A stretch of 64,000 bases of DNA from an uncultured Roseobacter sp. (lineage in GTDB: Bacteria > Pseudomonadota > Alphaproteobacteria > Rhodobacterales > Rhodobacteraceae). A program made the translations under genes and the position numbers. Below the pieces are notes generated by a model. That model did no database searches. It saw only the letters and a list, made by a program, of their open reading frames with translations, and was not told where the DNA came from. The stretch spans positions 186,001 to 250,000 of the forward strand of contig NZ_CANLXG010000003.1 of assembly GCF_947495025.1 (NCBI RefSeq). Reading direction: 5' to 3'. This document shows positions 20,737-29,470 of the stretch, piece after piece. Position 1 is the stretch's first letter, and each line of letters starts with the position of its first letter.

Positions 20737-21114
20737 TCATTCAAGAGACCGGGACCGGGAAAGATCAAGAATGCGGCGATCGCGCTTGGTCGGACGACCT
20801 TTTCCCTCGTAAGCCGGGTTATCCGGGGCACTTTTCCGTGAACGGGGCTCTGGAGGGGACATATCGGTATAAAGCGCCTGCGCTTCGGGCGCCGGTCCGC
20901 GCCGGACACCCAGCCCCTCGATCCGGATCACCCGGATCGCATCCCCCTGTGCAAATGTCAGAACATCGCCCGGGCTGACCATCGTACTGCGTTTCTCGAC
21001 GCGGGAACCATTCACCCGCACATCACCGGCGGCCACGCGGGTCGCGGCAACCGAGCGGGTTTTGAAAAAGCGCCCGTGCCAGAGCCATTTGTCGAGTCGC
21101 AGCTTTTCAGCCAC
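20737..21114 (-). CDS. RNA-binding S4 domain protein (Hsp15-like)
   Basis: LRLDKWLWHGRFFKTRSVAATRVAAGDVRVNGSRVEKRSTMVSPGDVLTF. Confidence 0.9.
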   Translation of the reverse strand: MAEKLRLDKWLWHGRFFKTRSVAATRVAAGDVRVNGSRVEKRSTMVSPGDVLTFAQGDAIRVIRIEGLGVRRGPAPEAQALYTDMSPPEPRSRKSAPDNPAYEGKGRPTKRDRRILDLSRSRSLE

Positions 21115-23973
21115 TCACTTATTGTCCTTCAGCCCCATCAGCGCTGCGGCAAAAGGATTGTCAGGGTCAATTTTCTTTTCCTGCTTCGGCGGTCGGGCCG
21201 AAAACTTCTGCGCGCGCTGTCCCTTGCCGGCATCCTGCGGACCACCGCGCCGGCCCTTGCCTTTTGGCTTGCCTTTGCCGGGGGCCCGGTCTCCACCGCG
21301 ACGCTGGTTCTGTTGCCCGCCGCGGTTCTGGCGCCCCCAGGTAAAGGTATAAAACACTTCTTTTTCAGCGGGTTCTGACGCGTCTTTTGTGTTTTCAGCG
21401 GCCGCATCCGGATCGGCGACATCCTCTGCCGGCGCTTCGGTATCAGGGACCGGCGTTTCAGCAACAGCCGCGTCTGCAGGCGGTTTCTCCGCCGCCTGCG
21501 CTTCGCCGCCTGCATCTTCGCCGGTTGCATCTTCGCCGGTCTCATTCGCAGCTTCAGGTGCCGTTTGCGCGTCCGGCGCAGCCGGCGCTTCCGGTTTTAC
21601 GCGATCGCGCTCGCCTTTTTCTGCCTTGTACCCAAGCCCCTGCATCAGATCCGCGAACTGCTCGAGCGTCATGCCGGTAATCGACAGCATGTCTGCGGAT
21701 GCTTCAAAGCCTGAACGGGTGTTTTCCGAGCGCAGCATATCCGCCAGCCGTTCCAGCATATCAATGCGGATCGCGCGTTCACCAGCGATGCGGTATCCCG
21801 ACATCGTGTCTGCGCCTGCAGGTGCAGTCGGGTCAGACGGTATCGTCACCAGGCCCGGCGGCGGCGCTTCGGGAAACTCTTCCAGGCCCCGGGTGAGCGA
21901 CCAGAGCACCAGACGCAGACGCGTCGGCGCAGGTTTCAGCAGCAGCGGCAGGAAGATCGTGAACTGCCCAAACCGGATCCCGTGCTTGCGCAGCGCGCCC
22001 CGAGCATCCTGATCCAGCGCTTTGACCTCGTCGGCCACCTCTGAACGGGGCAGCACACCCAGTGCTTCGACCATGCGGAACGCAAAACCGCGGGCAAGGC
22101 CGGTCAGTGTCTCATCCCGGCTGAGGTTCATCAGCGGCTCAAAAAGAGCGGCGACCTTGCGATCTATGAAATGCTGCAGCCGGCGCTGAACTTTCTGCGC
22201 GACTTCCGGGCCTGCCACGTCGTCCACAAAAACCTCGACCTGCGGGCGCAACGGGTCCGGACCGGCGACAAGTTTGCCAACGGCATCCGTCCCCCACATC
22301 AGACCACCCTGCTCGGTGAAATCGATCTCAGTGTCCGGCGCATTGTAAAACCGGTCAGCGCGCAGATGAAACTGCGGTGCCAGCGCCTGAAGCGCCACCG
22401 TCTTGATGGTTTTCGCCTCAGCGCCGCCGGCGCCCTTGTCCTGGCTGAACCGGAATCCTTCCAGCCGCCCTACAAATTCACCTTCGACGGTCACTTCGCC
22501 GGTATTCGATACTTCTGCCACCATGGCTTCCTTCTGGCCGAGCCGGCGCAATAGCACGGATGTGCGCCGGTCTACGAATCTCTGGGTCAGACGCTCGTGC
22601 AGCGCATCTGACAATCGGTCTTCTACAGAACGTGTCTCATTACGCCAATGGCTTTCGTCACCTGTCCATCCCCTGCGTTGCGCAACGTAAGTCCATGTGC
22701 GGATAAACGCGAGCCGTTTGGACAGCGCATCAATATCCCCGTCGGTGCGGTCAATCCGCCGGATCTGCCGCGCCAGCCAGTCCTGGGGCACCTGCCCGTC
22801 CTCATGCAGGTAACAGAAAATCTGCTCCAGCAGTGCGGCATGTTCTGCGTGGCTGATCCCGCGAAAATCGGGAATGCGGCACACGTCCCACAACAGGCGC
22901 ACCGATGGCCCATCGGTGCAGCGTGCGAAAACTTCCGCCACCTGACCAAGAGCGCGAAGAGCACCCAGATCATCAGATTCCCGCGCCCGGACAAGTATTT
23001 CGTCCTGAGGCGGCGCCTCCAGTGAGGCGATCAACCGGTCAATACTGCCGAACTGCAGCGCATGATTGCGCCAGTTGAGCTTTTTCAGCGGCGTGAAACG
23101 GTGGTCAGTGATCGCGCGGGCCACGTCGTCGTCCAGCGGGCGCGCCTCTCCCGTTACCCCGAATGTGCCGTTCTTCATGCCCCGGCCGGCGCGCCCCGCG
23201 ATTTGCGCCAGCTCGTTGGGGGCCAGAACGCGCATGCGGCGACCATCAAATTTGCTGAGCGCAGAAAACGCCACGTGATCCACATCGAGGTTCAGCCCCA
23301 TACCGATAGCATCTGTCGCCACCAGATAGTCAACCTCGCCGTTTTGGTACATTTCGACCTGCGCATTGCGCGTGCGTGGGCTGAGGGCGCCCATAACCAC
23401 CGCCGCACCGCCCTTCTGACGCCGGATCAGTTCGGCAATAGCATATACATTTTCAACAGAAAATCCGACTATTGCACTGCGCGGACGCATTCTGCTTATC
23501 TTTTTCTGACCAATATAGGTCAGATCCGACATCCGTTCGCGCTGTACGAACTGAACGCCCGGGACAAGCTCGCGGATCGGGCCGCGCATGGTGTCCGCGC
23601 CCAGAAAAACCGTCTCGTGCAGACCGCGCGCCCGCAACAGGCGGTCTGTAAAAACGTGTCCCCGTTCAGGGTCGGCGCACAGCTGTATCTCATCCACCGC
23701 CAGAAAATCACAGCCCATGCCATCCGGCATCGCCTCGACCGTACAGACCCAGTATTGAGTGCGCGGCGGCACAATGCGCTCCTCTCCCGTGACAAGGGCC
23801 ACAACAGACGGACCACGCAGTGCAACGATACGATCATATACCTCGCGGGCGAGCAGGCGCAGCGGCAAACCAATGACACCTGTCCTGTGCCCCAGCATCC
23901 GCTCGATTGCATAGGTGGTTTTACCTGTATTGGTCGGGCCCAGGACGGCCACGACCCGCTCTTCACCTGCCAC
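21115..23973 (-). CDS. SUV3-like RNA helicase with low-complexity C-terminus
   Basis: VAVLGPTNTGKTTYAIERML; LAVDEIQLCADPERGHVFTDRLL; TDAIGMGLNLDVDHVAFSALSKFDGRRMR; IAGRAGRGMKNG. Confidence 0.9.
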   Translation of the reverse strand: MAGEERVVAVLGPTNTGKTTYAIERMLGHRTGVIGLPLRLLAREVYDRIVALRGPSVVALVTGEERIVPPRTQYWVCTVEAMPDGMGCDFLAVDEIQLCADPERGHVFTDRLLRARGLHETVFLGADTMRGPIRELVPGVQFVQRERMSDLTYIGQKKISRMRPRSAIVGFSVENVYAIAELIRRQKGGAAVVMGALSPRTRNAQVEMYQNGEVDYLVATDAIGMGLNLDVDHVAFSALSKFDGRRMRVLAPNELAQIAGRAGRGMKNGTFGVTGEARPLDDDVARAITDHRFTPLKKLNWRNHALQFGSIDRLIASLEAPPQDEILVRARESDDLGALRALGQVAEVFARCTDGPSVRLLWDVCRIPDFRGISHAEHAALLEQIFCYLHEDGQVPQDWLARQIRRIDRTDGDIDALSKRLAFIRTWTYVAQRRGWTGDESHWRNETRSVEDRLSDALHERLTQRFVDRRTSVLLRRLGQKEAMVAEVSNTGEVTVEGEFVGRLEGFRFSQDKGAGGAEAKTIKTVALQALAPQFHLRADRFYNAPDTEIDFTEQGGLMWGTDAVGKLVAGPDPLRPQVEVFVDDVAGPEVAQKVQRRLQHFIDRKVAALFEPLMNLSRDETLTGLARGFAFRMVEALGVLPRSEVADEVKALDQDARGALRKHGIRFGQFTIFLPLLLKPAPTRLRLVLWSLTRGLEEFPEAPPPGLVTIPSDPTAPAGADTMSGYRIAGERAIRIDMLERLADMLRSENTRSGFEASADMLSITGMTLEQFADLMQGLGYKAEKGERDRVKPEAPAAPDAQTAPEAANETGEDATGEDAGGEAQAAEKPPADAAVAETPVPDTEAPAEDVADPDAAAENTKDASEPAEKEVFYTFTWGRQNRGGQQNQRRGGDRAPGKGKPKGKGRRGGPQDAGKGQRAQKFSARPPKQEKKIDPDNPFAAALMGLKDNK

Positions 23974-23997
23974 GGCAGTTTCCTCAGTCAGGGATGA

Positions 23998-24555
23998 TCA
24001 GAGCGTGAAGCCGATGCCTTCGCGTCTGAGCTGTTCCAGTGCCGTTGTGGCGTTCTCATGGTGGGGATGCAAGTCCAGCACCTGCGCAAATGCCTTTGCT
24101 GCACGCTCATAGTCGCCAAACTCACGGAACATCACTCCGAGGCCGAAAATGGCGTTGTAGTTGTTCGGATTCAGGGCGAGTGCGCGCTGCAGGTCCTCCA
24201 GCGCCGGTCCGTAGAGATCCGCCTCGAAATAGGCCGTCGCCCGTGCATGCCAACCTTCTGCAAAGTCTGGTGCGTGATCGGTGAGGGCGGTAAAGTGCTC
24301 AATGGCCACGCGCACATTGTCTGACTGCATTGCTTCGCGCCCGCGGCTGAGGAGCAGATCCATCGCCGGCGACCCGGAACGATCCCAGATCAGACCAAGC
24401 TCGCGGTCCAGACGTGCCGCATCCGATTCGGAGGCCTGAGCCAGTTCTGCGAGCAGTTCTGCTTCGCGGTCCTGAGCCAGCAGCGGCACAGAAAACACAA
24501 TAAAAACAAAAAATGCCGCAACGGCAGATTTGAGGTTGAGAAGAATGGTGCGCAT
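23998..24555 (-). CDS. TPR repeat secreted protein
   Basis: Signal peptide and TPRs (ALEDLQRALALNPNNYNAIFGLGVMFREFGDYERAAKAFAQVLDLHPHHENA). Confidence 0.8.
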   Translation of the reverse strand: MRTILLNLKSAVAAFFVFIVFSVPLLAQDREAELLAELAQASESDAARLDRELGLIWDRSGSPAMDLLLSRGREAMQSDNVRVAIEHFTALTDHAPDFAEGWHARATAYFEADLYGPALEDLQRALALNPNNYNAIFGLGVMFREFGDYERAAKAFAQVLDLHPHHENATTALEQLRREGIGFTL

Positions 24556-24631
24556 AACACTGTTGAATGTAACAGGCGCGGCCGGCAAATCCAGACCCCG
24601 GCGTGCGCCACAGGGCAAAAGGGCCTCACAA

Positions 24632-24922
24632 ATGAGCGATATCGTAGACCAAGCCGTTGCAGCACTGAACGAAAAGATGAGCGGCGCCGATTTCGGCGGC
24701 ACCGCCAAGTTCGATATCACCGGCGAAGGGGCCGTGATGATCGATGCATCCGGCGCCCGCGCCGCTGACGAACCTGCCGATGTCACACTGAGTGCTGACG
24801 CAGATACCTTCCGCTCGATCCTCGAGGGTGACACCAACCCGACCTCTGCTTTTATGTCCGGCAAACTCAAGGTCGACGGTGACATGGGCATGGCAATGCA
24901 ACTGGCGTCGGCACTGGCCTGA
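24632..24922 (+). CDS. SCP2 sterol-binding domain protein
   Basis: FDITGEGAVMIDASGARAADEPADVTLSADADTFRSILEGDTNPTSAFMSGKLKVDGDMGMAMQL. Confidence 0.88.
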   Translation: MSDIVDQAVAALNEKMSGADFGGTAKFDITGEGAVMIDASGARAADEPADVTLSADADTFRSILEGDTNPTSAFMSGKLKVDGDMGMAMQLASALA

Positions 24923-25869
24923 TGGAACTCAGCGCCGCCCCGTTTTTTACGGACATCAGTCATGGTCCTGCTGATGGGGTGGCACACTGGGTATCCGCGG
25001 GCGACGGACGACGGATACGGGTGGGGCACTGGCCGTTGTCCAGTGCCCGTGGCACTGTCCTGATATTCCCCGGGCGCACTGAATTCATCGAAAAGTATGG
25101 CCAGGTGGCCAGCGCTTTCGCTGACCGTGGCCTCGCCTCTGCCGCGATCGACTGGCGCGGCCAGGGCCTGTCAGACAGGTTGCTGGACGATCCGCTGATC
25201 GGGCATGTCGAAAGCTTTACAGACTACCAGAAAGACGTGGCTGCACTGATACGTGTTGTCCGCCAGCTGGGCCTGCCCCGTCCACTCTATCTGCTTGCGC
25301 ACTCCATGGGTGGTGCCATCGGGCTGCGTGCAGCAATGGAAGGGCTCGGTGTGCGCGCCGTCACGTTCTCCGGTCCTATGTGGGGCATCTACATGAAGCC
25401 ACACATCCGGCCTTTTGCGAAAGCTCTGGGCCATGTCATGCCGGCCATCGGCCAGGGGCACCGCCTGCCGCCGGGCACAAAGACTGAGCACCACGTTCTT
25501 GTGGACGGCTTTGACAACAACCTGCTGACCCGCGATCCGGATCAGTTTGAGATCATGCGCCAGCAGCTGGTGGCGCATCCTGAACTGGCACTGGGTGGTC
25601 CCAGTTATGTCTGGCTGCGCGAGGCCCTGCACGAAACCAGCCACCTCGCGGGCAGACCCTCGCCGGGAATCCCCTGTCTGACGTTCGTGGGCAGTAACGA
25701 ACGCATTGTTGATGTTCCCGCGATCCACAACCGGATGGCCGCCTGGCCACGCGGCGAAACTGAAACCGTCGATCCGGGCGAGCATGAGGTACTGATGGAA
25801 AGCGCCGAGGTCACCGGCCCTCTGTTTGACCGCATTGCGGCGCATTTCAGTACAGGCGCCGGCCCCTGA
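24922..25869 (+). CDS. Alpha/beta hydrolase (lysophospholipase/PldB-like)
   Basis: VLIFPGRTEFIEKYGQVASAFADRGLASAAIDWRGQGLSDR; LLAHSMGGAIGLRA. Confidence 0.9.
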   Translation: MELSAAPFFTDISHGPADGVAHWVSAGDGRRIRVGHWPLSSARGTVLIFPGRTEFIEKYGQVASAFADRGLASAAIDWRGQGLSDRLLDDPLIGHVESFTDYQKDVAALIRVVRQLGLPRPLYLLAHSMGGAIGLRAAMEGLGVRAVTFSGPMWGIYMKPHIRPFAKALGHVMPAIGQGHRLPPGTKTEHHVLVDGFDNNLLTRDPDQFEIMRQQLVAHPELALGGPSYVWLREALHETSHLAGRPSPGIPCLTFVGSNERIVDVPAIHNRMAAWPRGETETVDPGEHEVLMESAEVTGPLFDRIAAHFSTGAGP

Positions 25870-25908
25870 GGTCTGGGAAATTCCGTTCCGGTTGCTAGGT
25901 TAGCCTGT

Positions 25909-26922
25909 ATGGCGCGGGAACCGGTTCTCACTTTTACTGACAAGGGCATCTACTGTGCTGCCGGGAACTTTTATATCGATCCCTGGCGGCCCGTAGACCG
26001 TGCGCTGATAACCCATGGTCACGCTGACCACGCGCGCCCGGGTCACGGAAGCTATCTCGCAACCCACGCCGCCCTGCCCGTCATGCGGCACAGGCTCGGC
26101 AGCATAAGCGCCCAGGGAACAGCCTTTGGCGAACAGATCATCATCAATGACGCCAGGGTTTCCTTTCATCCCGCGGGCCACGTGCCCGGGTCCGCGCAGA
26201 TACGTGTCGAGGCTGGCGGAGAGGTATGGGTCGCCTCGGGCGACTACAAAACCGAAGCAGATGGCCTGTCCGAGGCTTTCGAACCCGTGCGCTGTCAGCA
26301 TTTTATCACCGAATCCACTTTTGGCCTGCCGGTGTTTAACTGGCAGCCACAAAAGAACGTGGCACAACAGATCAACGACTGGTGGGCCGGCTGCGCCCGG
26401 GCCGGCAAGACCGCTTTTCTGGGGGCCTATGCGCTTGGCAAGGCACAGCGCCTGCTGACCCTGCTCGACGCCGGTATTGGTCCCATTCTGACCCACGGCG
26501 CGGTCGAAGCAACCAACCGGGTCCTGCGCGAACAGGGCATAGTGCTGCCTGAAACAGTTCAGGCAACCGCCGACATCAGGCCAAAAGACCATCCCGGGGC
26601 AATAGTGCTCGCTCCACCTTCGGCGCTTGGCAGTGCCTGGGCGCGCCGCTTCGGGCCACAGGAAAGCGCTTTTGCCAGCGGCTGGATGCAGTTGCGCGGT
26701 GTACGCCGCCGGCGAGCAGGAGACCGTGGTTTTGTCATTTCAGACCACGCAGACTGGACGGGACTGCTCGGCGCGATCCGGGAGACCGGCGCGGAAAATA
26801 TCTATGTAACCCATGGCTATACCGAGATTTTCAGCCGATACCTGAACGAAAACGGCTGGAACGCGCAGATCGTGCCAACGGAATTTGGTGACGATGCTGC
26901 GGACCCGGAGGACGAGGCATGA
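25909..26922 (+). CDS. Ligase-associated DNA exonuclease (metallo-beta-lactamase fold)
   Basis: LITHGHADHARPGHGSYLATHAALPVM; VSFHPAGHVPGSAQIRVEAGGEVWVASGDYK; overlaps the following DNA ligase. Confidence 0.9.
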   Translation: MAREPVLTFTDKGIYCAAGNFYIDPWRPVDRALITHGHADHARPGHGSYLATHAALPVMRHRLGSISAQGTAFGEQIIINDARVSFHPAGHVPGSAQIRVEAGGEVWVASGDYKTEADGLSEAFEPVRCQHFITESTFGLPVFNWQPQKNVAQQINDWWAGCARAGKTAFLGAYALGKAQRLLTLLDAGIGPILTHGAVEATNRVLREQGIVLPETVQATADIRPKDHPGAIVLAPPSALGSAWARRFGPQESAFASGWMQLRGVRRRRAGDRGFVISDHADWTGLLGAIRETGAENIYVTHGYTEIFSRYLNENGWNAQIVPTEFGDDAADPEDEA

Positions 26923-28517
26923 AGCGCTTTGCAGACCTCTTCAGTGCCATCGATCAGAGCACAAAGACAACGGTCAAGGTCGATGCGCTGGCGCGCTATT
27001 TTGCCGAAGCCCCGGAACAGGATCGTCTGTGGACGATTGCCCTGTTTTCAGGCCGGCGCCCCAGGCGTGCCGTCACCACCACACGGCTGCGAGAATGGGG
27101 GGCGGAAATGGCAGGCATCCCCCTCTGGCTCTTTGAGGAATGCTATCCGATTGTGGGCGACCTTGCCGAAACCATCGCGCTTGTTCTGCCCCCTGCCGAA
27201 ACACGCGACGACCGGCCACTTGCGGCGTGGATCACCGATCTGCGGGCCCTGTCCGATGCCGATGAGGACGCGCGCCGTACTTTTGTCGAAGAGGCCTGGA
27301 CCACACTGGGCGGCACAGAACGCTTTCTTTTCAACAAGCTGATCACCGGTGGATTTCGGATGGGCGTCAGTCAGAAGCTTATGACCCGCGCCCTCGCGCG
27401 TGCTACCGGCCGGTCAGAGGCCGAACTTGCGCACCGGCTGATGGGAAACTGGCAGCCCGACACAACATCCTGGGACGCTCTCATTGAAGCGGACGACCCC
27501 GGCGCAGATGCTTCACGGCCCTATCCCTTTTATCTCGCCTATGCGCTCGAAGGCACGCCGGAGGATCTGGGCGCGACCGATGACTGGCGCGCCGAATGGA
27601 AATGGGACGGGATCCGTGGCCAGCTCATCCTGCGTGACGGGCAGTATTTTGTCTGGTCGCGCGGCGAAGAACTGATGACCGACCGCTTTCCCGAACTTGC
27701 GCGGGCCTGCGACTACCTCCCCGACGGCACGGTGCTTGATGGCGAGCTGCTGGTCTGGAAAGCAGCCTCTGACAGCCCGGCCAGCTTTAACGCCCTGCAA
27801 AAGCGGATCGGACGCAAAACCGTGCCGAAAAAACTGCTGGCGGAGGCCCCGGTGGTCCTGCACGCCTATGACCTTCTTGAGTGGGGGGGCCAGGACCTGC
27901 GCGAGACACCTTTTGCCACGCGCCGCGCGCTGCTGGAAAACGCCTGCAGTGACCTGCCCCCCGAGGCCCCGGTGCGCCTGTCACCGCAACTGGATTTCGA
28001 CAGCTGGGACGTGCTGGCCGATCTGCGCGCCGACGCCCGCGCGGAACAGGCCGAAGGCCTGATGCTCAAACGCGCGGACAGTCCCTATCTCGCGGGCCGG
28101 AAAAAAGGCGACTGGTGGAAATGGAAACTGGACCCGCTGACCATCGACGCGGTGATGATCTATGCACAGTCAGGGCATGGCAGGCGCGCCAATCTGTTCA
28201 CGGATTTCACCTTTGCGGTGCGCAGCGGCAACGATCTGGTGCCCTTCACCAAGGCATACTCTGGCCTGACAGACGCCGAATTCCGCGAAATTACCGCGTG
28301 GGTGCGTAAAAACACCTTGCAACGCTTTGGTCCCGTGCGTCAGGTGACACCGCACCACGTGTTTGAAATTGCGTTTGAGGGCATCCAGGAAAGCCCGCGC
28401 CACAAATCAGGCGTGGCGCTGCGGTTCCCGCGCATGTCGCGATGGCGCAAGGACAAACCGCTGCAGGAAGCGAACACTCTGGACGATCTGAAGGACATGC
28501 TGCGTATCTATGGCTGA
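26919..28517 (+). CDS. ATP-dependent DNA ligase
   Basis: EWKWDGIRGQLILRDGQYFVWSRGEELMTDRFPEL (active-site Lys motif KWDGIR); EGLMLKRADSPYLAGRKKGDWWKWKLDP. Confidence 0.95.
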   Translation: MKRFADLFSAIDQSTKTTVKVDALARYFAEAPEQDRLWTIALFSGRRPRRAVTTTRLREWGAEMAGIPLWLFEECYPIVGDLAETIALVLPPAETRDDRPLAAWITDLRALSDADEDARRTFVEEAWTTLGGTERFLFNKLITGGFRMGVSQKLMTRALARATGRSEAELAHRLMGNWQPDTTSWDALIEADDPGADASRPYPFYLAYALEGTPEDLGATDDWRAEWKWDGIRGQLILRDGQYFVWSRGEELMTDRFPELARACDYLPDGTVLDGELLVWKAASDSPASFNALQKRIGRKTVPKKLLAEAPVVLHAYDLLEWGGQDLRETPFATRRALLENACSDLPPEAPVRLSPQLDFDSWDVLADLRADARAEQAEGLMLKRADSPYLAGRKKGDWWKWKLDPLTIDAVMIYAQSGHGRRANLFTDFTFAVRSGNDLVPFTKAYSGLTDAEFREITAWVRKNTLQRFGPVRQVTPHHVFEIAFEGIQESPRHKSGVALRFPRMSRWRKDKPLQEANTLDDLKDMLRIYG

Positions 28518-29400
28518 ACCCCGGAAACCCATGGCTGGTATGCCGCCCGCCGCCCGCGCACCACGCAAAACGGCACCCCCGGGTGCCTGCGACACCCATG
28601 TGCACATTGTCACCGCCTCCGGCGAGTACCCCCTTTGGGACGGGCGCGTGGAGGATCCGGTGCATGGCATCACTTTTGACGAATGGCTGGGTATCTACCG
28701 CACGCACCTCGACACCCTTGGGTTCACGCGCGGCGTGATCGTTCATTCGATCCTGCACGGCACAGAAAACGACGTCACCTTCGAGGCTGTGCGTCGCATG
28801 GGCCCCGGATTTCGCGGCGTGGGCCTGCTGCCGGACGGGGCGACACAGGCGCAGATGGACGATTTTGCCGACCGGAATATGTCGGCTGTGCGTCTCAACT
28901 ATGTGCACGGTGGTGTGCTGACGTGGGATGGCGCGCGCAGAATGGCACCCGCGCTGGCGGACAGAGGGTTGCATATCCAGATGCTGGCCCACGCCGACCG
29001 TCATCTTGCCGAAATCGCGGATGATGTCAGACAACTGCCGACGGACGTGGTTTTTGACCACATCGGCTGGCCGGCGGACGGGCTGACCGTTGCCTCCGAG
29101 GGTTTTCAGGCGCTCTGTGCGCTGCTTGCCGACGGGCAGGTCTGGGTGAAACTGTCGGCTGTCTACCGCATGTGCGATGCGCCCTACGCGGCGACTGACG
29201 CGCTGGTCGCAGCGTTGATTGCCGCCAACCCGGAACGTTGCCTCTGGGGCTCTGACTGGCCGCACCTGATGCTGGCCGGTGCCGGCATGCCCGAAGGGGC
29301 AGACCTGCTCGACGCCTTTGACCGGGTGGTGCCGGACGATGCCACACGCCAGCGCATTCTGGTGGAAAACCCCGCACGGCTTTTCGGTTTTGACACCTGA
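28510..29400 (+). CDS. Amidohydrolase family protein (2-pyrone-4,6-dicarboxylate lactonase-like)
   Basis: ACDTHVHIVTASGEYPL; DVVFDHIGWPADG; CLWGSDWPHLML. Confidence 0.87.
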   Translation: MAEPRKPMAGMPPAARAPRKTAPPGACDTHVHIVTASGEYPLWDGRVEDPVHGITFDEWLGIYRTHLDTLGFTRGVIVHSILHGTENDVTFEAVRRMGPGFRGVGLLPDGATQAQMDDFADRNMSAVRLNYVHGGVLTWDGARRMAPALADRGLHIQMLAHADRHLAEIADDVRQLPTDVVFDHIGWPADGLTVASEGFQALCALLADGQVWVKLSAVYRMCDAPYAATDALVAALIAANPERCLWGSDWPHLMLAGAGMPEGADLLDAFDRVVPDDATRQRILVENPARLFGFDT

Positions 29401-29470
29401 TCCTGGCCTGGCTGCTTGCCCCGCGCGGAGCAGCACCTTACCTAAGACGAAACACTGATGAGGACCGCCC

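Noticed and set aside
23062-23997. 311-aa plus-strand ORF
   Set aside because: Antisense to the SUV3-like helicase; no recognisable motifs.
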